64,000 nt of DNA from GCA-002708315 sp964460905 (GTDB lineage Bacteria; Bacteroidota; Bacteroidia; Bacteroidales; F082), in the NCBI GenBank assembly GCA_964460905.1, contig CAYWRM010000001.1, forward strand, positions 209,039-273,038, given 5' to 3'. This document shows, one piece after another, positions 1-10,000 of the stretch. Every line of letters starts with the position of its first letter. The first letter of the stretch is position 1. The notes below the pieces were generated by a model. The model saw only the letters and a program-made list of their open reading frames with translations, made no database searches and was not told the DNA's origin. The position numbers and the translations under genes are program-made.

Positions 1-953
1 TCATGTTGTACTTTATTCCAATCCCAGATATTCCAATGTAAACGTGCTCCTATCATATAGTAGTCGTCAAAACTATTATTAAGCATATCATATCCGGGAC
101 GCCCATATCCGGCTTGGCCAAATGCAGAAAAAACAGGTCGGCGCTTTGATGCTGTTAAAGTTTTGGTTACATCTAATCTGTGTTGTTGTTTAGATAACAA
201 CAGATATTCAGGGCGGTTATTTGTATAATTATAGTTGTTTATGGTTAGTTCCGGGGTTGCTAATACTTCGGCAGATATAATATTTAGTTTGGTGAGTTCA
301 TTTAATGCTAATATAATTGCCCAGCTATCAGATTGTTTTTCAATTATTTGCTGCTTAACATAAATAAATTCAACCTTTAGTTTATCAACTTCCGACTTTA
401 GGATTATCCCGTTGTTGTAAGCTGCTTCAGAATTTTTAATGCTAGCTATAAGGCTGCTTGATAGTACATCAAGAACTTCAATATTCTTTTTCAGAAATAT
501 TACATTAAAGAACAGATGGTTTACTCTTTCTTTTAATTGATATAGCTCAATTTGAACCTGCTGATTTGAAATTTCTGTATTAGCAAATTCAACAGCTTTT
601 TTGCCTGATGTTGCTCCTCCATCATAAATAATTTGTTGAACATCAAGATTTAGTTTGTACCAATCGTTGCTTATCACCGGATTTACAAACCCAGACATAG
701 CTGGAATTGGCATTTTAGTAACATCCGACTGATAACTGGCTTGTCCGTTTAAATTTAAAGTTGGATAGTAGTTGGTTTTTGTATTTTTAATATTTAATTC
801 ATTAATAGAATTATTTAATTCGGTTTGTTTAAAGCTCGGATAATTAACTATGGCACCTTCAAGACATTCTTGTAAGGTAACCAATGTATTTTGTTGAGAC
901 CAAAGTTGTGAGAATGCAAAAGTGAATAATAATAGAGAAGCTAACTTTTTCAT
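1..953 (-). CDS. TolC-family outer membrane channel (C-terminus beyond window)
   Basis: Outer-membrane factor of the TolC type, the trimeric duct through which an inner-membrane transporter and periplasmic adaptor export drugs or proteins. The gene reads leftward from the ATG at 953, and the first 317 codons are visible before the window edge. The N-terminus is a clear signal peptide (MKKLASLLLFTFAFSQLWSQ). It is followed by the usual OEP opening (LQECLEGAIVNYPSF), an YDGG turn typical of the periplasmic barrel loops, and long amphipathic helical stretches. No transporter partner is visible on this side. It is not the same gene as the complete TolC-like protein at 53124. Family assignment is firm; the transported substrate cannot be told from the sequence. 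Confidence 0.85.
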   Translation of the reverse strand, partial: MKKLASLLLFTFAFSQLWSQQNTLVTLQECLEGAIVNYPSFKQTELNNSINELNIKNTKTNYYPTLNLNGQASYQSDVTKMPIPAMSGFVNPVISNDWYKLNLDVQQIIYDGGATSGKKAVEFANTEISNQQVQIELYQLKERVNHLFFNVIFLKKNIEVLDVLSSSLIASIKNSEAAYNNGIILKSEVDKLKVEFIYVKQQIIEKQSDSWAIILALNELTKLNIISAEVLATPELTINNYNYTNNRPEYLLLSKQQHRLDVTKTLTASKRRPVFSAFGQAGYGRPGYDMLNNSFDDYYMIGARLHWNIWDWNKVQH

Positions 954-1138
954 GCTCTGTGTATTATTTATGGTTAGTTACATATTTGTATGCAAATACA
1001 AAAATATGCTGTGTGCGAATTTCGATAAATTTATTGAATTCATCAATACTTTGCTAAAAATTAATTCCTGATCCATAATCCAACAAATAAACTATGGAAT
1101 AATCTTTTATATCTTTACGCACAAATAATATTTGCTAT

Positions 1139-1753
1139 ATGTTGGTTAAATTTCATATAATCATCTTTTTCATTTTCGGTGTAATGACTGCAGCCGGGCA
1201 ACAATTTCATGGAGGTGTAATAACCGGATTGGCAGGATCACAGGTTGCCGGAGATACATATTCAGGTTATAAAAAAGCCGGAATATTTGTAGGAGGTTAT
1301 GTAAGTCTTAACGTCGCTGAAAAATCTGCAATTCATATGGAGTTAACATATTTTCAAAAGGGTAGTCGTGAAAATCCAACTGAGAAAAATGGTTATCAAT
1401 CTTATTTATTAAGATTGAATTACATAGAAATGCCAGTCTTATATCAATATATAGCGGGAAAATTTACAATTGAAGCAGGTCCTTCAGCCGGGTTCTTAAT
1501 GGGTTATTATGAAGAGGTTAACGAGGAAGTAATAAGTGATCAGCAATTTTATAACAAGCCTGCACGTGTTACTTTACAAATAAACCTGGGCTTTTGTTAT
1601 TTTATTTCGAATAAAGTTGGCGTTGGGTTAAGAACTAACAATTCCCTTATAAATGTTTTCTCAACAAATCAAACAGGCGATGTACAACGCCTATGGGATA
1701 AAGGAAGATATAATGATGCATTAGTATTGTCGGTTTTTTATCAATTTAGATAG
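1139..1753 (+). CDS. Outer membrane beta-barrel protein (PorT-like)
   Basis: 204-residue small outer-membrane barrel of the type common in Bacteroidota (outer membrane protein beta-barrel domain, PorT-like). A hydrophobic export signal covers residues 5-20 and ends at AAGQQ. After it come alternating amphipathic strands with many aromatic and glycine residues, and the chain ends in the terminal aromatic pattern SVFYQFR expected of a barrel recognised by the Bam machinery. The start is the ATG at 1139. A TAnnTTTG-like sequence (TATCTTTA, one mismatch) lies about 25 bases upstream. It is a single gene: it is followed by a strong hairpin and then by the promoter of the next gene. The specific role is unknown. 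Confidence 0.75.
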   Translation: MLVKFHIIIFFIFGVMTAAGQQFHGGVITGLAGSQVAGDTYSGYKKAGIFVGGYVSLNVAEKSAIHMELTYFQKGSRENPTEKNGYQSYLLRLNYIEMPVLYQYIAGKFTIEAGPSAGFLMGYYEEVNEEVISDQQFYNKPARVTLQINLGFCYFISNKVGVGLRTNNSLINVFSTNQTGDVQRLWDKGRYNDALVLSVFYQFR

Positions 1754-1761
1754 ATTACGTA

Positions 1762-1794
1762 AACCCTTTCAGGTTGAAAAAAACCTGAAAGGTT
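1762..1794 (+). terminator. Hairpin terminator after the barrel protein
   Basis: Inverted repeat CCTTTCAGGTT / AACCTGAAAGG (11 bp perfect, loop about 6 A-rich bases) just after the stop at 1753. There is no long T run behind it, so it may act as a transcript-end or stabilising hairpin more than as a classical intrinsic terminator. Confidence 0.55.
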
Positions 1795-1848
1795 GCACTT
1801 TAGAACAGCAGAGCAACGAAATATCTAAATAATTTACACAAACTCTGT

Positions 1849-1856
1849 TATATTTG
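1849..1856 (+). promoter_or_regulatory. Bacteroidota -7 element (TATATTTG)
   Basis: TATATTTG fits the TAnnTTTG -7 consensus of the Bacteroidota primary sigma factor and lies 17 bases before the GTG start of the glycosyltransferase gene. No good -33 TTG is seen at the usual distance, so the call rests on the -7 box and its position. Confidence 0.45.
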
Positions 1857-1873
1857 CCGGTAAATATTATTGT

Positions 1874-2860
1874 GTGAAAAAAATCCTTCTCATACGTTTT
1901 AGCTCCATTGGCGATATTGTGCTTACAACGCCTGTTGTGCGTGCAATAAAGCAGCAAACAGATTATGAGCTTCATGTTATCACAAAAAAGCAATATGCTG
2001 GTATTTATAAAGAAAACCCCAATGTAAATAAGGTCTATTCCTTTAATAAGTTTATCACAGAATGTTTAGTTGACCTTAAAAAGGAGAAGTTCGATATAAT
2101 TATTGATTTGCAAAAGAATTTTAGATCGTATCAGCTAAAACGCAAACTGAAAGTAAAGAGTTTTACTTTCCCAAAACTAAATATTAAAAAGTGGCTGTTG
2201 GTTAACTTTAAAATCAACCAGTTACCTAATGTGCATATTGTTGACAGATATTTTCAAGCAGTTGAAGAGCTGGGAGTTAAAAACGACAATAAAGGACTAG
2301 AATTTTTTATTTCCCCAAAAGATGTCGTAATTCCGGTAAATATCAATAAGGATTTGAATAATGGTTTTGTTGGTTTTGTGCTGGGGGGTCAGCATATCAC
2401 CAAAATATTTCCTCCTGAAAAAGCAGCAGCAGTAATTTCCAAATTAGATATCGCAGTTGTATTATTGGGAGGATCTGATGATAAAAGTCGAGGTGAAGAA
2501 ATAATTAATCTTACAACAAACACAAAGGTTATTAATACATGTGGTGAGTTAAATCTCAATCAATCTGCATCGTTAATACAGCAATCGGATGTTGTGATAA
2601 CAAACGATACAGGACTAATGCATATTGCCGCAGCCTTAAATAAAAAGATTGTAAGCATCTGGGGTAATACTGTTCCTGCTTTTGGAATGTATCCTTATAT
2701 GCCTGAAAACAATAGCAATTATTTTATTTCTGAAGTAGAAGGTCTATCTTGTCGACCATGCAGTAAGCTTGGTTACCAAAAATGTCCTAAAAAGCACTTT
2801 CGTTGTATGATGGATCAGGATGTGGATGCTATTGTTGAAGCGATAGAAAAATTATTATAA
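1874..2860 (+). CDS. Glycosyltransferase family 9 (heptosyltransferase-like)
   Basis: 328-residue GT-B glycosyltransferase of family 9, which adds a heptose or related sugar from a nucleotide donor to the lipopolysaccharide core at the cytoplasmic face of the inner membrane. The N-terminus LLIRFSSIGDIVLTTP is the family signature, with the acceptor-side Asp of SxGD. The donor-side motif NDTGLMH is at 244-250. The C-terminus has a cysteine cluster (CRPC, C, C near 292-311), frequent in Bacteroidota members. Translation starts at a GTG (1874), chosen because it directly precedes the conserved N-terminus and follows the -7 box. It stands alone between two terminators, so it is not in an LPS operon. 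The exact sugar cannot be inferred. Confidence 0.85.
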   Translation: MKKILLIRFSSIGDIVLTTPVVRAIKQQTDYELHVITKKQYAGIYKENPNVNKVYSFNKFITECLVDLKKEKFDIIIDLQKNFRSYQLKRKLKVKSFTFPKLNIKKWLLVNFKINQLPNVHIVDRYFQAVEELGVKNDNKGLEFFISPKDVVIPVNINKDLNNGFVGFVLGGQHITKIFPPEKAAAVISKLDIAVVLLGGSDDKSRGEEIINLTTNTKVINTCGELNLNQSASLIQQSDVVITNDTGLMHIAAALNKKIVSIWGNTVPAFGMYPYMPENNSNYFISEVEGLSCRPCSKLGYQKCPKKHFRCMMDQDVDAIVEAIEKLL

Positions 2861-3387
2861 GACAAATAACCGATAGCTAATTACCCTGTCAAATTGGTAA
2901 TTTTTATTAGACCCGACGGTTTTTTTCCAATCCTGCAAATTGAAATGTTGGAAAAATGGAAAAACTTTTTTTTAGTAAGTTTGTAGTTCAAAACAACAAA
3001 TATTTTGTCATATAATATTTGTACATATAATAATTTTAGCTTATCTGGCAATATTACAATTGTTTTAACGATTGTTAATCAGGTATATACCCCCCCCCTC
3101 TGGTTAATTTCTTTAAACCTTTTAGTTGTAAATATTTGTTGTAACCATTGCCTCAAAAACGGATTATCCAACAATTGGGATCTATTTGGGGGCTGTATCA
3201 ATATAGTCTACAGTTTTTCAACAAAAAATAGACAAATATTTTTATTAGGAAAAAACAACTTCAGCAAGTATAGCCACATACTGCTGTTGGTTATAATACC
3301 ATACAGGGTACCTAGTGGCGATAATTTTTACAAACTATCGATCAAAACCAATTTTGAAAGAATGGTATAAACAAAAACAAAATTATA
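2861..3387. other. Gene-poor 526-bp stretch with C9 tract
   Basis: No convincing gene. It holds the GT9 terminator, a -7 box TAAGTTTG at 2976-2983 pointing to the lipoprotein gene at 3388, and a run of nine C at 3090-3098 that is striking in this A+T-rich DNA. A 121-codon TTG-initiated frame at 3005 crosses the C run, but it has no family features and an unusual composition. The distance implies a leader of about 400 bases before the lipoprotein start if the -7 box is used. Confidence 0.5.
2879..2905 (+). terminator. Intrinsic terminator after GT9 gene
   Basis: AATTACC / GGTAATT, a 7-bp stem with a 10-base loop, followed by a T run. It starts 19 bases after the glycosyltransferase stop. Confidence 0.6.
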
Positions 3388-4383
3388 ATGAAAAAATATA
3401 TATTAAGCATTATCGTTATTGCAATAACGATTGGGTTTTATTCCTGTAAAAAGGAAAATACAAACCAGTCTTTTACTCAAGAAGATGAAATGATGGTGCG
3501 TAGCAAGAAAATTATTTCACTCATTAATCAATTTGATGAGAAAATGAACAGTAATCTTAAATCAGGTGAATTGATTGAACTTGATTCAGCTGTGTGGAAT
3601 ATGGAGGCATTACAAAACTATAACTATGCTTACCCCGATTCAGCCGCAAAAGATTTTGATGTAACAAAATCGAACTATACTATTGATGTTGATGCCAATG
3701 GTACAGTATTAATTGATGATGTGCAATTAGTTTACAATGAAATGGAAGCTAACTTGGTGGAAGATTTAAATGAAATACCAGGTGATGTAAAGCATATACG
3801 TTTTGCCGATGTAGCTATAGACAGCATCGATACTGGTATTGGCTATCTTTCGGTAACCCTTGGTATTGGCTCAAATATTCTAATAGGTACATATTATGGG
3901 TTTGATGAAGATGATGACTGGATTTGGGGTACACCGGGACAAGCATATGGAGCATCACCTCTTGGTAAATGTGATGGTACTATGGTTGGAGTTTCTGATG
4001 GCTCCGATGAATTAGTGTGGAGGTTAAACAATCCTGTTTATACAATTGGACCGGAGTTTAAGTTTCTTTTTACCAGTCTTGTTACATTTGAGGCGAATGG
4101 TTTTGATTTTGAAAACGTAAACTATGAACCCAGATTATATGTAGGCTGGGATTATCCCGAGATGAATTGTCTTACAAATGACACACTTACTTATTATTTG
4201 CTTGAAGCACATGATATTATACATACTTACGATTATAATGGGGGATTAAAACCTCCCGGTTTGGATTTTTCACATGTTGAGATTATTGATGATCTTTGGA
4301 TGAATGGACCTATTTATAGTAAGTATTACCATCTTTATAATGTTACATACGGTATAATTACCATAATACCCCCACACGAATAA
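3388..4383 (+). CDS. Predicted lipoprotein of unknown function
   Basis: 331 residues with a lipoprotein signal: hydrophobic residues 4-17, then a lipobox-like YSC at residue 20 and a KKE sequence after the cysteine. The mature part is acidic, rich in Asp, Glu, Tyr and Asn, with no enzyme motif or membrane segment that I recognise. Runs such as GYLSVTLGIGSNI and GTYYGFDEDDDWIWG suggest a beta-rich surface or periplasmic domain. It is followed by a strong hairpin before the T9SS cargo gene, so the two may be separate units. Function unknown; exported lipoprotein is the only firm statement. Confidence 0.7.
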   Translation: MKKYILSIIVIAITIGFYSCKKENTNQSFTQEDEMMVRSKKIISLINQFDEKMNSNLKSGELIELDSAVWNMEALQNYNYAYPDSAAKDFDVTKSNYTIDVDANGTVLIDDVQLVYNEMEANLVEDLNEIPGDVKHIRFADVAIDSIDTGIGYLSVTLGIGSNILIGTYYGFDEDDDWIWGTPGQAYGASPLGKCDGTMVGVSDGSDELVWRLNNPVYTIGPEFKFLFTSLVTFEANGFDFENVNYEPRLYVGWDYPEMNCLTNDTLTYYLLEAHDIIHTYDYNGGLKPPGLDFSHVEIIDDLWMNGPIYSKYYHLYNVTYGIITIIPPHE

Positions 4384-4390
4384 TAAAACA

Positions 4391-4422
4391 AGCCGGATAG
4401 TTGTGAATGTAACTATCCGGCT
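4391..4422 (+). terminator. Perfect 12-bp hairpin between two exported-protein genes
   Basis: AGCCGGATAGTT, loop GTGAATGT, AACTATCCGGCT: a 12-bp perfect stem starting 8 bases after the lipoprotein stop. It is followed by an A+T-rich sequence without a long T run. Likely terminator or processing hairpin. Confidence 0.6.
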
Positions 4423-4446
4423 AATTATTAGTGTATTTATATAACA

Positions 4447-5919
4447 ATGAAAAACATATTAATTATGAAAGTAACTGCAATAACTACCATATTATTTTTA
4501 TTATTGTTTGCACAAAGTACAAAAGGGCAAAGCACAACCTTTGAATATTTATTATCAACACAAATGGATGAGATATTTATGGAAATAGTTGAAACTGCTG
4601 ATGGTAGTATTTACTTTAGCGGCGATCTTTCTACTATTGAACATCCGTATTATAAAACTTCTTTAATAGCAAAACTTGATAACAATGGGGTACTAATTGA
4701 CAGCAATATTTTAACTTATCCTAACAAAAGTTTGTTTGTACACCGTTTACTTTCAGTTGACAGCAATAATTTTGTTGTAGTTGCAAGTGTTTTTGACACT
4801 ATAGGGTGGAACACTAAGTCAGGTATCGTACTTTATAATATGGATGAAGATCTTAATCTCACTAATCAAACAATATATTGTTTTGATACAGTATATTCAC
4901 TTATTGATATTTATGCTTACTTGGAACCAGACAGTAATATTATGACCAGTATTGCATTACATATCCCACCACAAAATCCAAAGACATCTATTTATGAGTT
5001 TAACAGCAATTTTGACAGCCTTAGAGCAAAGTATTATCCTGATGGAGCAAGAATTATTAACAGTTTTAAGCATTTGTCCGATGGCAATTATTGGATGTTA
5101 AATATGTTGCTAGGACAATATGAGCTTTATGATTCGGCATTAAATATTATTGATGAACAAGATATTCCTGATTGGTTAAAAGGGAATCAGAGCGTAGTTT
5201 GGGATACTGATAGTTCTTTCTATCTTGTTGGTAAGGCCACGCACTCAAGTCCTCCACATAATCTTGGTTTCATCAAACAATTTCATCCAATGGATACAAC
5301 CGGACATATTTATAACCATTGGAATATATCTGATACTGTCGATTATCCGGCTTTTTGGGGTGGCATTGATTTTAATAATAAAGATTCAATATTTATTGGA
5401 GGTACGAGAAATATGTGGGGAAGTTATTACAACCGTTGGCCATCATGGTTTATAATACTGCAAACCGATAGCCTGCTTAATATACGCTGGGAAAGATTTT
5501 ATGGAGGCGATGCCTATTATATGATGGGTAAGTTAATAGCCACCAATGATGGGGGTTGCCTTGTTGCCGGAACCCGGTACGATTATTTAAATACTACCGA
5601 TCTTGAAACAGATATTATTATCTTAAAACTTAACAGCGAAGGTCTAATAACAAGTAATCCTGGTAAACCCTCAGTTGAAATGCATGAGGCAATAGTTTAT
5701 CCAAATCCGGGTACTAGTGTTATAAATGTAAGGATTGCCATACAGTACAAACAATCGGTATTTGAATTATTTGATATTAATGGCAGGCATATTCTTAAAG
5801 AAAACTTTGTGGGTACTTTGGGAACAGTTAATACTACATTTCTTGAACAAGGGACTTACATTTATCGTATAACAAGTGATGACGGGTTGTTTGAAACAGG
5901 GAAATGGGTGAAGCAGTAA
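4447..5919 (+). CDS. T9SS type A sorting domain-containing exported protein
   Basis: 490 residues. The N-terminus is a Sec signal (hydrophobic residues 11-23, cleavage after TKG). The middle is a repetitive beta-rich region with blocks such as ADGSIYFSGDLS, DSIFIGGTRN and NDGGCLVAGTRYD, the pattern of propeller-like repeats in Bacteroidota surface proteins. The last 75 residues are a type A T9SS sorting domain: VYPNPGTSVINVRI, then a FELFDINGRHILKEN strand, LEQGTYIYRIT and a final basic GKWVKQ. Such a domain sends the protein through the type IX secretion system to the cell surface or medium, consistent with gldD and gldE elsewhere in this window. The start may be the ATG at 4447 or a second in-frame ATG at 4465. 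Molecular function unknown. Confidence 0.8.
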   Translation: MKNILIMKVTAITTILFLLLFAQSTKGQSTTFEYLLSTQMDEIFMEIVETADGSIYFSGDLSTIEHPYYKTSLIAKLDNNGVLIDSNILTYPNKSLFVHRLLSVDSNNFVVVASVFDTIGWNTKSGIVLYNMDEDLNLTNQTIYCFDTVYSLIDIYAYLEPDSNIMTSIALHIPPQNPKTSIYEFNSNFDSLRAKYYPDGARIINSFKHLSDGNYWMLNMLLGQYELYDSALNIIDEQDIPDWLKGNQSVVWDTDSSFYLVGKATHSSPPHNLGFIKQFHPMDTTGHIYNHWNISDTVDYPAFWGGIDFNNKDSIFIGGTRNMWGSYYNRWPSWFIILQTDSLLNIRWERFYGGDAYYMMGKLIATNDGGCLVAGTRYDYLNTTDLETDIIILKLNSEGLITSNPGKPSVEMHEAIVYPNPGTSVINVRIAIQYKQSVFELFDINGRHILKENFVGTLGTVNTTFLEQGTYIYRITSDDGLFETGKWVKQ

Positions 5920-6023
5920 GGAGTTATACAAATAGCATAATACATTGGTTTTGGTGTATTAGCATACATAATGCCTTATTATTTTCTACAATTGATAAAT
6001 AAACAAAACTCTTAATGTTATGT

Positions 6024-6170
6024 CAATCTCAAAGTGACGTATTGAGATTGCTTCTTCCTCTCCCGATAGGTATTGGGATTGTCATCGCAATGACGTCACT
6101 ACGAGCCTGCCTGTCGGCAGACCTGGAAATATTACGCCCGACTGACCGGCCGGCAAGAAGCAGTCTCAAT
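6024..6170. repeat. Imperfect palindromic intergenic element (about 150 bp)
   Basis: Fills most of the 300-bp gap between 5919 and 6221. The outer arms are ATTGAGATTGCTTCTT (6041-6056) and AAGAAGCAGTCTCAAT (6155-6170), 15 of 16 complementary. A smaller nested inverted repeat, CAATCTCAA/TTGAGATTG, is at 6024-6050, and a GCCTGCCTGTCGGCAGAC hairpin lies in the middle. The element is more G+C-rich than its surroundings and resembles widespread Bacteroidota repeats of the GAGATTGCTTC...GCAATGACG type. A related palindrome occurs at 34044. Confidence 0.6.
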
Positions 6171-6220
6171 CCTAAAGGACATTTGACTTAACACTAGCAC
6201 CTCTGCAGCTCTGCGATAAA

Positions 6221-6868
6221 CTACCTCCCAATAGCTACAAACGGATTATTAACTTTCTCGAATCCAATATTTGTCTCAGGGCCATGACCAGGATAAACCA
6301 CGGTTTCATCAGGAAGCGTAAATAATTTTTCCCAGATGCTATTTTGTAGAAGGTCGTAATCACCGGTTTGTAAGTCGGTTCGCCCAATACTTTGGTTAAA
6401 CAGTACATCACCACTAATAACAAAACCATTTTCAGGTGAATAGAAACATAAACTACCGTTAGCATGCCCGGGCGTGAATAACACTTTTAATGATGAATTG
6501 CCAAACTTAATATCTTTATTTTCATCAATGTAATTATCTATTTCTTTAACTTTATTCATTGTAAGCCCATAATTTGAAGCATGTTGTAAAGCATTTGCAA
6601 GAAAAGGAACACAATCTTCATGAGCTGTCAAAGGCAAGTTGTATTTATCAGCGATAAAGCTATTTCCTACAATATGATCTATATGTGCATGTGTTAGCAA
6701 TAACATCACGGGCTTAAGATTGTTGGTAGTAATATAGTCTGCAATCTCAGCTTCCTCGGCATCACCTTGCATTCCGGGGTCAATAATAATGCATTCACCT
6801 GTATGGTCAGATAGCACGTATGTATTTACCTGAAACGGGTTAAAATCAAATCTCTTTAAAGTTATCAT
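6221..6868 (-). CDS. MBL-fold metallo-hydrolase (glyoxalase II-like)
   Basis: 215-residue cytoplasmic metallo-beta-lactamase-fold hydrolase, the group that includes hydroxyacylglutathione hydrolase-like enzymes. The two-metal motif THAHIDH is at 59-65 of the chosen protein. Later ligands are in FTPGHANGSLCFY, ISGDVLF and VYPGHGPET. The start is set at the ATG at 6868 (MITLKRFDFN), because the longer frame from 6889 would begin inside a -7 box (TAACTTTG, minus strand 6894-6887) from which the transcript should start. Single gene, transcribed towards the repeat at 6024-6170. The substrate is not defined by sequence. Confidence 0.85.
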   Translation of the reverse strand: MITLKRFDFNPFQVNTYVLSDHTGECIIIDPGMQGDAEEAEIADYITTNNLKPVMLLLTHAHIDHIVGNSFIADKYNLPLTAHEDCVPFLANALQHASNYGLTMNKVKEIDNYIDENKDIKFGNSSLKVLFTPGHANGSLCFYSPENGFVISGDVLFNQSIGRTDLQTGDYDLLQNSIWEKLFTLPDETVVYPGHGPETNIGFEKVNNPFVAIGR

Positions 6869-6886
6869 ATATAAGTAAATTTTTGG

Positions 6887-6894
6887 CAAAGTTA
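6887..6894 (-). promoter_or_regulatory. -7 element TAACTTTG of the MBL-fold gene
   Basis: TAACTTTG on the minus strand fits TAnnTTTG exactly and sits 18 bases before the ATG at 6868. It decides the start of the hydrolase by excluding the longer frame. Confidence 0.5.
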
Positions 6895-7081
6895 AATATT
6901 ATACATTTCAATAGATGATTTGAAGTTAATATGAAATGAAAGTTCTAAGATTGACCCATATAATGTATAACAGACTTATTGGCTTAATTTTTGTTTTAAT
7001 TTAGCATTTTATAAAATCAGGAAAATTATCACTAATAATATAAATAGGACTGATTATAACTCACTGACATTAAGATGGATT

Positions 7082-10000
7082 GTGGTGTTTATTGTTATGT
7101 TGACACCGGTTGTTCTTTTCCCACAATTTTATAATGGTTCCAATCAAACATTTGGTAAAAACAGGGTGCAATTCAATGATTTTCATTGGACTTACTATAA
7201 GTTTAGAGATATTGATACTTATTTTTATCTAAACGGTAAAGAGCTGGCACAATATACAGCAAGATATGCTACTCAGCAAATTCCACTTATTGAGGCAAAG
7301 CTTGGAAGCTTGATGGATAAAAAAATTCAATTCATAGTGTTTAATAATCTAACTGACCTTAAGCAAAGTAACATAGGCTTAATGATGAATGAGGATTATA
7401 ATATAGGTGGAATTACTCATATTATCGGATCCAAAGTGTTTATTTATTTTGACGGTAATCATGTTAATTTTGAAGAACAAATTAGGGATGGAATAGCCCA
7501 AATATTATTTAACCAAATGATGTTTGGCGGAACGATGGGACAGCAGGTAAAGTCATCTATCTTCTTTTCTTTACCCGATTGGTATAAAGTAGGTATAATT
7601 TCGTGGTTGGGAAGCGATTGGAGCGTTGAATATGATAATCGTGTTCGCGATGGAATACTATCGGGCAGATATGATAAAGTTAACAACCTAATAGGTGAAG
7701 ATGCCGTTTATGCCGGGCATTCGCTTTGGAGATTTATTGCTCTAAAGTATGGTAAAGCTACAGTTAGCAATATTATACATATGACCAGTATGAGCAATAG
7801 CATCGACAAAGGTTTTATGTACGTCACCGGACTTTCATTTAAGCTGTTAACTCAGGAATGGAAAGAGTATTATCAAGCTGAATTCTCACAATATGCAGAA
7901 AATGAAAGTACTCCTGAAGGTGTTTTAGAGATAAAATATAAGGATGATATTCAATATGGTCAACCTCATGTTAGTCCTTATGGTAAGTATATTGCTTATA
8001 CCACCAATGAATTTGGCAAGTACAAAATCTATCTTCAGGATATGACTACCGGAAAAAGAAAAAAAATATTCAAAAGAGGTGTTACTATCGATACTAAAAC
8101 TGATTATTCGTACCCATTGTTATCATGGCACCCAACCGGAAAACTGTTGGCATTTATTATTGAAGATAAGGGAATGCCATGGCTTTATAGATATAATGTT
8201 GAGGATAAAGAGTTTACAAAGCAAATTATTTATAATGTACAAAAAGTGAGTGATTTTAGTTTTTCTGATAATGGACAGTATTTTGTAATGTCGGCAGTAC
8301 AAAAAGGGCAATCTGATTTATTTGTATATAATATTGCTGCCAGTTCGTTTTTTAAGATTACTGATGATATTTATTCGGAATTAAACCCTGCTTTTATCAA
8401 TAATTCAAACCAAATTGTTTTTAGTTCTAATAGAATTAATGATACAATAGGGAAAGAATCTGATTTAATTGTTGGGGTTCCCGAAAATTTTGATCTTTTT
8501 ATTTATGATTATGCAAACAAAACCCCCATACTAAAACGAATTACTAATACCCCTCTTGCCAGCGAAATAATTCCTGAGTCGTATGGGTATAATACAATTA
8601 GCTATTTGAGTGATGAAACAGGAATTTATAACGCATACCTTGCTGTTGTTGATAGCTCTGTTAGTTCGGTGGATACCACTATACATTATCGTTATTTTGT
8701 TCATAAAAAAGCCGTTACAAACTATTCACGCGACATTCTGAGCCATTATGTAAGTAGTAATGCAGGTAAAAAAACTTCAGTAGTTTTTATTGATAATTTT
8801 TATAAAATATTCATAGAAAATACTCTATCATATTCTGAAACCCCAAGTTTGTTTCCTGATACTACAGTATATATGAAACAACTAACTAAGGATTACAATA
8901 AAAAATTAGCTAACAAACAAGCTGTTAAGCAAACTAAAAAAGTTGAGAATCCTCAGGAAGTGGTAATTATTGAAGCACCTCGTTTGAAAAGGTTTACGAT
9001 GGTATATAGAAATGAAAAGGGCGAGGAAGTTATGGGAGTGCCTGAATCAACATCTCAAGTTGCGAGTAATAGCAAGTATAGTTTTAACAGAGATGGTTTA
9101 GTTACATTTAAAGATAATGATCAAATTACTATACCTAAAAGGTTAAATTATAATGTGTCATATTTTATCAACAATCTTGTTTCTCAAATCGATTTCAATT
9201 ATATAAACTATAGCTACCAGCCATTTACCGGTGGAGGAGGGCCTATATATTTAAACCCGGGTTTTAATATGTTTTTCCAGATTGGTGTAAACGATTTAAT
9301 GGAGGATTATCGTATTATTGGTGGAGTTAGATTAAATTTTAGCTTGATCAATAATGAATACATTTTTAGTTATTCAAACTTAAAAAAGAGATTGGATAGA
9401 GAAATTATTTTTCACCGAAACACGCTGGAAGGTTATAATGGTTATGCAATTAAAAGGGTACACTCACATGAACTTTTTTACATGTTAAAGTGGCCATTTA
9501 ACGAGGCTCTTAGCATAAGAGGAACAGGGATGTTCAGGAACGATATGTATGTAAATCTTGCCACCGACCAAATCAATCTGGAAGAACCTACTATATACAA
9601 CAACTGGGTAGGTATAAAAGGTGAGTTGGTTTTTGATAATACACGAAACCTTGGGATTAACTTATATTCAGGCACACGATATAAAATATTTGCCGAATAT
9701 CATCAGCTTATAAATAGCAATGGCAATAACCTTATTGTATTGGGTTTCGATTTTAGAAATTATCATAAAATACACAGAACATTCATATGGGCAAATCGAA
9801 TTGCAGGAAGCACATCATTGGGAAGTGATAAACTTATATATTATATGGGAGGGGTTGATAACTGGCTATTTCCAAAATTTAACCAAATTACGCCAATCGA
9901 TTACAACCAAAATTATGCGTATCAAACCCTTGCCACAAATATGAGAGGCTTTAATCAAAATATTAGAAATGGAAATAGCTTTATTGTGATAAATTCAGAA

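Noticed and set aside
3005..3370. 121-codon open frame starting at TTG
   Set aside because: Crosses the C9 tract, no family features, odd composition, and no start context; treated as non-coding leader.
6869..6889. Longer start of the MBL-fold hydrolase
   Set aside because: Would begin inside the TAACTTTG -7 box; the conserved protein begins at 6868.
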